Shown here piece after piece: positions 58,840 through 64,000 of a DNA stretch of 64,000 nt. The stretch comes from Hydrangea macrophylla (lineage: Eukaryota > Streptophyta > Magnoliopsida > Cornales > Hydrangeaceae), in NCBI GenBank assembly GCA_033977485.1, contig CM066994.1:117266458-117330457 (forward strand), given 5' to 3'. The position numbers were made by a program, and so were the translations under genes. Under the pieces are notes generated by a model, which had not been told where the DNA came from, did no database searches, and worked only from the letters and a program-made list of their open reading frames with translations. Every line of letters starts with the position of its first letter. The first letter of the stretch is position 1.

Positions 58840-61153
58840 TGTCATGCCCCAGCGTAGCAAAATAAGGAAAAATTTTCATTTCCATTTTGGACCTGTAGGT
58901 CATGATAGTTGATGGATTGCTTGTTCTGTACTTAGCTTAACATGTACTAGAAAACAGAGTAATATAAAGCAACAGGGAAGATAATATTAAACATATTACA
59001 ACTTCAAATATTACATTGTCCTTAAATAAATATCCTTAAGGCACAACAACCTTATTCAAATTAAAAACATTTTCCATATCCTTATTACAACTTTATTAAA
59101 TTAGAAAAGTAGCGCTGCAGGCTTCTCTAGCTGGGATAATCATATTTTCCTACATAATCATTTCCTGAACATTTTGGATGTCCAAGACAAAATAAAGTCA
59201 TCAGCTAATAAAAGTCGAGTGAGTATAACAAACACACAAGTAATGCATATAAAAGTACATTAGCAGTTACGATTAGTGTTTAGTACCTTAGAGTACAGTT
59301 AATCCATTACTCTAGTCATCGCATAATAACAATTATTAATAGTTTGAGTAATGAATAAATAAGACCGTGCATGAACAATGAATTTATCTCATCTCATTGA
59401 CTCTTTTATCTTGATCACAATCTCTTGACTCGTTCGATCCACCTAGAACCATCTAGCATAATGCCATTAGTTTAGAAGGTCTATCGATACGTCTGCCGTA
59501 TTTATGTTAGCCTAGACATACCTAGACATTCAAGGTTACAATAACCTATAGAATACTTTAATTAATCTACCATATCTGAAGCGGCTTGGAATAATTTAAA
59601 GCTACCACCAGACTGACCTACATCAAAAGCGGCCTGGGCTCAGCCCTCTTAATTAATCTACTATATCTGCAGCAGCCTGGAATAATTAAGGCTATCACAA
59701 GACTCTGACTGACCTACTATATCAACAGCGGCATGGGCTCAATCCTTCCTAATCAATCTGCCGTATCTAAAGCGGCTTAGAATAATTAGGGTTACACGTC
59801 CCGAGACATTATCACAACATATATGCTGACCAACGATCCCTTTCCATACATGCCATCTCGACTATGCAAATGAGTAATTTATTCTCTTTCTTGTTTATAT
59901 AGAGGTATCAGAGCGGGCGTAGAACTTATTCTTTCTTTACATATTTTCTTATAAAAGTATCATAGCGATATGACTTAAATCCTTATTTTTACATTTGCTG
60001 TATAGAAGACACCAGAGTGGTTTCTTCTTGTCATTATTTATCGATTAAATCAACTTATCTAATCCTCGCTTTCAAAATCTATTTTCCTTTTCTTTATTAA
60101 CAAGGTTCAATGTACATAGAATCATTGAGTTAACATTCACGATCTAAATTATCAAGTCACATATGAGACAACATGTAAATTTATCAAAGAATACTTTTAA
60201 TACGCTTTTTCAGCTACCAGTACACAAGTGGGTCCACTTTGAAGCAATGTCCTAAAAAATGAGTTATAATTTTTGTAGATGAATTACATATCAAAAGAAA
60301 GGTCTCTGAGTCAAGTTTCCAACGCTTCAAACGGTGTGCGTTTTCGAGTTTTCTAGAGGGAGTTATGGTCGTTTTACTAAAAGTCGTCAGTGCTGAAAAA
60401 TGGCAATCGATTGAAAAGTGTCCCAATCGATTGGGAAGAGTGGCAATCGATTGCCAAAGGTGGCAATTGATTCGGATCTGATGGCAATCGATTGCCACTG
60501 TATATTCTTCCTGTAGAAGCTGAAAAACATAGTTTTATTTTTTTTCAATCTAGAACCAACCAGGTCGTGTAATATACCATTCTCTTCTTTTTTTCATGTA
60601 GATTATGAATATATATATTTTAGATCTCAATTATTAGCATATCTCTACTTATAGGTCAAAATCCGAGAGTCGTCAAAATTTCGTTTTGACCGTACGTCGC
60701 AACCGTTACAAATTAGCACTTAATATTTGAAACTAAACCTATGGGGACTGTAATTTATCATTTCCAATTTACAGAATCGATTTTTGTTGAGTTTTACGGC
60801 ACCGCTAATTTCAGACCTCCATGGCTATATATACATATATTGGCGTATACACTTACTTTCGATACCCCTGGCTTGTGCGTAATGACAAATACTACATTAT
60901 GAGTGGGTTTGAGAGACTCACCAATCTTTAGATGAGGCGGTGCGACTTGCCGAAGAAAGACAGAAATTCCGTAATATAGGCTATGGCCTCTTTGAAGCGT
61001 GGAGAGCTCACTGTGAGACTTCTATATCTGTTTTCCTTTCTTTTTGTCTAATTCCCAAAATATATAAATGACTAGATGAATGTGATTTAAGGGAGGAAGA
61101 GAGCAATGGAAAGCTTGAGACTTATGTGGGTATGTGTATATGTATATATATGA

Positions 61154-61196
<43 letters not shown>

Positions 61197-61867
61197 TGCT
61201 AATGGAGGAGAGAAAGAGAGAGAGCTTATGGAAGAGATGAAGGCTTGAGAGTTCAAATGCTCTATGAGAGAGTAATGCTTAAACCAAATGCGTGTGTAAT
61301 GTATAAGCTTGGTGCTTGTATTTATAAATGGAAAATTAGTAAGGCAATATGAGTTGCAAGGCAGCTCTATTATTTGAGCCTCATGATTGCGAGAATATTA
61401 ACAGCTGGGTTTTGATTGATGCGGTCATATCAGCTCGTAAATAATTCGTCTGGTTAGTTAGTCAGTTTGGTTCAGTTAGTCTAGAAAAATACCCCGAATA
61501 AATATTAGGGACCAAAAATGTAATCGATGTGATAAATATTTTATTAATAGATTTAATCCCAAATTATAGGGTAGCTTAGGGGCGCAATCTTAAGCAAAAT
61601 TAAATCAAATCAAATTACTAATGGGTCACAAAATTAATGTCATATAATTATAATAAATCAACATAAGAAATTTTCTTTCATGGAAATAGAATCACTATAA
61701 AAATAATACATTGTAGTAAAAAAATGACATTATATTAACAACTAATAACGCGAGTATTAATATGCATTTATTTATATAATACCACAACTAAAATTGACAA
61801 ATAGTAAATAAATAAAAACTGACATCTCGTATTTATTATTAGGGGCGTGAAAGTACAGGTTGCTACA
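58840..61867 (-). mobile_element. 3.0-kb solo LTR (chromovirus-like) inside copia pol
   Basis: On the minus strand it starts TGTAGCAACCTGTAC and ends CTGGGGCATGACA (like the Tekay LTR end CAGGGCATGACA). The duplication GTCAA flanks it (58835-58839 and 61868-61872), and removing the insert plus one GTCAA restores the copia frame (HWIAV|KHILKYL). Total 3028 bp. It has a minisatellite at 59565-59800 (units around AGCGGC.TGGAATAATT), a GA run at 61157-61193, a TATA-like box near 61325, a GGCAATCGATTGCC cluster and the TCTAGAAAA module. There is no coding interior. Polarity is inferred from the end sequences and the module. Confidence 0.9.
60401..60497. repeat. TCGA-palindrome cluster (GGCAATCGATTGCC type)
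   Basis: Five sites: GGCAATCGATTGAA at about 60402, CCCAATCGATTGGG at about 60422, GGCAATCGATTGCC at about 60442, GGCAATTGATTCGG at about 60462 and GGCAATCGATTGCC at about 60483. The first four are spaced exactly about 20 bases apart. Note CCCAATCGATTGGG: both arms changed together. Confidence 0.92.
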
Positions 61868-62419
61868 GTCAAGCACATTCTTAAGTACTTAAGAAGGACT
61901 AAAGATTACACGCTTATGTATAGCAGCGATGAGTTAATTCCAGTAGGATACACTGACTCAGACTTTATGTTAGATACAGATTCGAGGAAGTCGACATTCA
62001 GACATCTCTTTACCCTCGGAGGTGGTGCTATTAGTTAGAGGACCATTAAGAAGAAATGCATTGCAGACTCAACTACAGAAGCTGAGTATGTGGCTGCTTA
62101 TAAAGCCGCAAAGGAAGTTGATTGGCTCAAGAAGTTCCTTATGGAACTCGGGGTGGTACCAGCGTTATTGTCACCTATTATGCTATGCTATGATAATAGT
62201 GGGGCAGTGGCTCAGTTCAAGGAACCAAGGAACCACGGAAAGGAAAAGCACGTAGAAAGGAAGTATCATCTCATTCGAGATATAGTCCAGCATGAACATG
62301 TGACTGTCACCAAGATTATCACTGCTGATAATCTTGCGGATCCGTTTACAAAGGCTTTTCCACAGAAAGTCTTTGATCATCATCTAGATTGTTTAGGTCT
62401 TAGATGTAGTGGGTTATGA
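61868..62419 (+). pseudogene. copia pol, second part (RNase H)
   Basis: Continues the pol frame after the solo LTR: KHILKYLRRTKDY, GYTDSDF (about 61949), ADSTTEAEYVA (about 62066), WLKKFLMELG, CYDNSGAVA and NLADPFTKAFPQ, ending with TGA at 62417-62419. One internal stop (near 62036). This is the copia RNase H with its Asp and Glu positions visible. Confidence 0.93.
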
Positions 62420-62423
62420 GTGC

Positions 62424-62434
62424 AAGTGGGAGTT
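62424..62434 (+). other. polypurine tract of the copia element
   Basis: AAGTGGGAGTT directly before the 3' LTR start; the typical copia tract. Confidence 0.85.
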
Positions 62435-63960
62435 TGTTGGGATTGTGCCCTCAAACCCGGTCTTTATGTGTGAGACATTTGGCATTTTATTTATAGATAA
62501 CATTAATACATTCTATTATGCATATTTTTCATGAGATGATTATTGTAATCCATAAGTATAATAGTAAGTAATTGGTGTATATATGAGACACATGTATGTG
62601 AGATGCGAATTACTATTCTTTAATACTTAAAACTTATCACAGCGGATGATGAGACTGGACATCTCATCAGGTATACACTATAGCATGATTAACTACCATT
62701 GGATGGAGTGATGAATCTCAATCACAAGAGTATGACTCTTAGTTAATATGCTAGTGCTTATAGTGCATTGACAGACTATGAGATTCCTATTGACATATAA
62801 GACTGTCAACAGTCGATAGGAACTCATAACTTTTATAAGGTACGTACTCTTAATCTTGAAACGATTATGGACACAGACTGTGGATGTGACTACTTTGACT
62901 TACCAATCAGTGAGGCCTTGCAAAATCAACACCTGGGTATCTTGGGTATGTCACATTCATAGGGTTGTGAACACATATTGTCGAGATAGAATCTACCCTC
63001 TGATGAAGAATAAGTATTCCCTTGAGAATGTCACCAAGTTGATTACTAAGAACTGTAGTCTTGTTGACAAGTAGTTATCAACATGTTTGGTAACCATAAG
63101 AGGTGAATGGGACTCAAGGAATGGATGCAATCATCATTCAGGTTGAAAGTAACAGTTTATCTTACTACCTGAAAATGATTATGAATGTTGATGATAGAAG
63201 AACATTAGTACACCATACAAGTCTAGTTATCGTTTCAGATTTGTTCTTTTACGTTGGAGTGCAGTTATCATTTTATAGTGGAGTAAAGTTAACTGGCCAG
63301 TTAGTTAATTCACTGATCAAAGAGTTTGATCATGGGAATTAACAATTGGTCTGAGCCAGAAATAAGGAACCTAGGAGGTCCCACTCTTAGCTCCGCCATA
63401 ATGCTTGGAAAGACACATGAGGATGATGAACCAATCAATTGAAAGAGTTTCAATGGGATGAAGGTTCGATCGCTCGAACTTGTTTCGATCGATTGAACTT
63501 TAGTTCAGTTCGATTGCTCGAACTTGTTTCGATCGATCGAAGGTTCAATCGATCGAAAGAGTTTCAATCGATCAAAGGTTAAAGTTGGTTTGGAAATCTA
63601 TAAATGGGGAAGCTGCATACAGAAAAAGTTAGAACGTTGTCTTTTATTCTAGAAAGTTGCAGAACCTATTTTACGACTCCCAAACATTCATTCCTCCTTC
63701 ATTAGGGTTCCCACCAATCCTAGTCTATCCGGGAAGCAATCACAGGAGACATAAGGGTGAAGACCACCTAGAGATTGCTGCTGGACATTAAAGGAAAAAG
63801 AAATCAGAATTGGGTTCAAGACCACCACGTAATATTCTTGTCCCCTCTCTTATACGCATCTATAGAATTGATAAGTAGTAGATCCAGGAATACCAATAAG
63901 TTTTTGAAACTTGTTTTTCCGCTGCACGTGAGATTAAATTTTCTAAACCTAAATCCATCA
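62435..63960 (+). mobile_element. 3' LTR of the Ty1/copia element
   Basis: Starts TGTTGGGATTGTGCCC and ends CCTAAATCCATCA, 1526 bp, followed by the target duplication GGAGT (63961-63965). The palindrome cluster is at 63463-63575 and the TATA box TCTATAAATGG is near 63596. Open frames in both LTRs (52846-53055, 63103-63342) are shared LTR sequence, not genes. Confidence 0.95.
63463..63575. repeat. TCGA-palindrome cluster (TTCGATCGATCGAA type)
   Basis: Sites near 63465, 63484, 63509, 63528 and 63547-63575, variants of GTTTCGATCGATCGAA and GTTCGATCGCTCGAAC. The equivalent cluster in the 5' LTR is at 53207-53350. Confidence 0.88.
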
Positions 63961-64000
63961 GGAGTTCGTCGAGGAAGGATATGGGTTTGCGATCTAGCTG
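63961..64000 (+). mobile_element. continuation of the interrupted chromovirus-like LTR
   Basis: After the second GGAGT, the sequence carries on from 52189 (target GAGGAGT|TCGTCGAGGA). The LTR end is beyond the window. Confidence 0.7.

Noticed and set aside
59903..59920. GGTATCAGAGCG, like a second primer-binding site
   Set aside because: It lies in the middle of the solo LTR, with two more degenerate copies in a local repeat (near 59955 and 60008), and not at an LTR border.
6124..60497. Clusters of short palindromes at regular intervals look a little like CRISPR arrays
   Set aside because: Repeat units are only 8-16 bases, spacers are irregular, there are no cas genes, and they sit inside plant LTRs.

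Overview
The window is nuclear DNA of a flowering plant. It is AT-rich and contains one split plant mitochondrial-protein gene, and it is dominated by nested LTR retrotransposons and small DNA transposons. I recognise no prokaryotic features, rRNA genes or CRISPR array.

Genes. The only cellular gene I can reconstruct completely is NDUFS4 (an accessory subunit of mitochondrial complex I). It lies on the minus strand with five coding exons between 15893 and 10000, joining to a 149-residue protein without a frame break. A second cellular piece, 31881-32484 (+), is the C-terminal part of a DPP6-N/TolB-like beta-propeller protein and looks like a gene fragment. Everything else with coding character is retrotransposon gag or pol in decay.

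Layout. 1-5281: decayed chromovirus (Tekay-like Ty3/gypsy) pol ending in a chromodomain, polypurine tract and long 3' LTR. 5282-9999: gene-free spacer with two PIF/Harbinger-type MITEs, one split by a copia solo LTR with a clean target duplication. 10000-16182: NDUFS4 and its upstream region. 16183-30902: a nest of a non-coding LARD-like gypsy element on the minus strand (LTR-internal-LTR-internal), itself interrupted by an Athila-like gypsy deletion derivative on the plus strand. 30903-35640: flank, the propeller-gene fragment, and two further copies of the NDUFS4 upstream region, one holding a hAT MITE. 35963-44261: a CACTA-type element containing a chromovirus-like LTR, a ~180-bp tandem array and smaller MITEs. 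44262-50640: hAT, Mutator-like and Harbinger MITEs, a 2.2-kb solo LTR with target duplication, and a long-TIR foldback element. 50648-64000: a chromovirus-like LTR split by an intact-ended but decayed Ty1/copia element (52190-63960, target duplication GGAGT on both sides), whose pol is split by a 3.0-kb solo LTR (58840-61867, target duplication GTCAA).

Most unusual signal. At least seven LTRs of clearly different families (copia and gypsy) each carry a cluster of short perfect palindromes built around TCGA. The flanking arms differ by family but are always self-complementary: CAGTCGACTG, GGATCGATCC, TTCGATCGAA, GGCAATCGATTGCC, GCTCGAGC, CGACCGGTCG. In three LTRs the cluster is followed by the same ~100-bp module. 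The LARD-like element also has an array of stem-loops downstream of its primer-binding site. These look like structured or protein-bound elements of the retrotransposon transcripts or LTR DNA; that function is inference.
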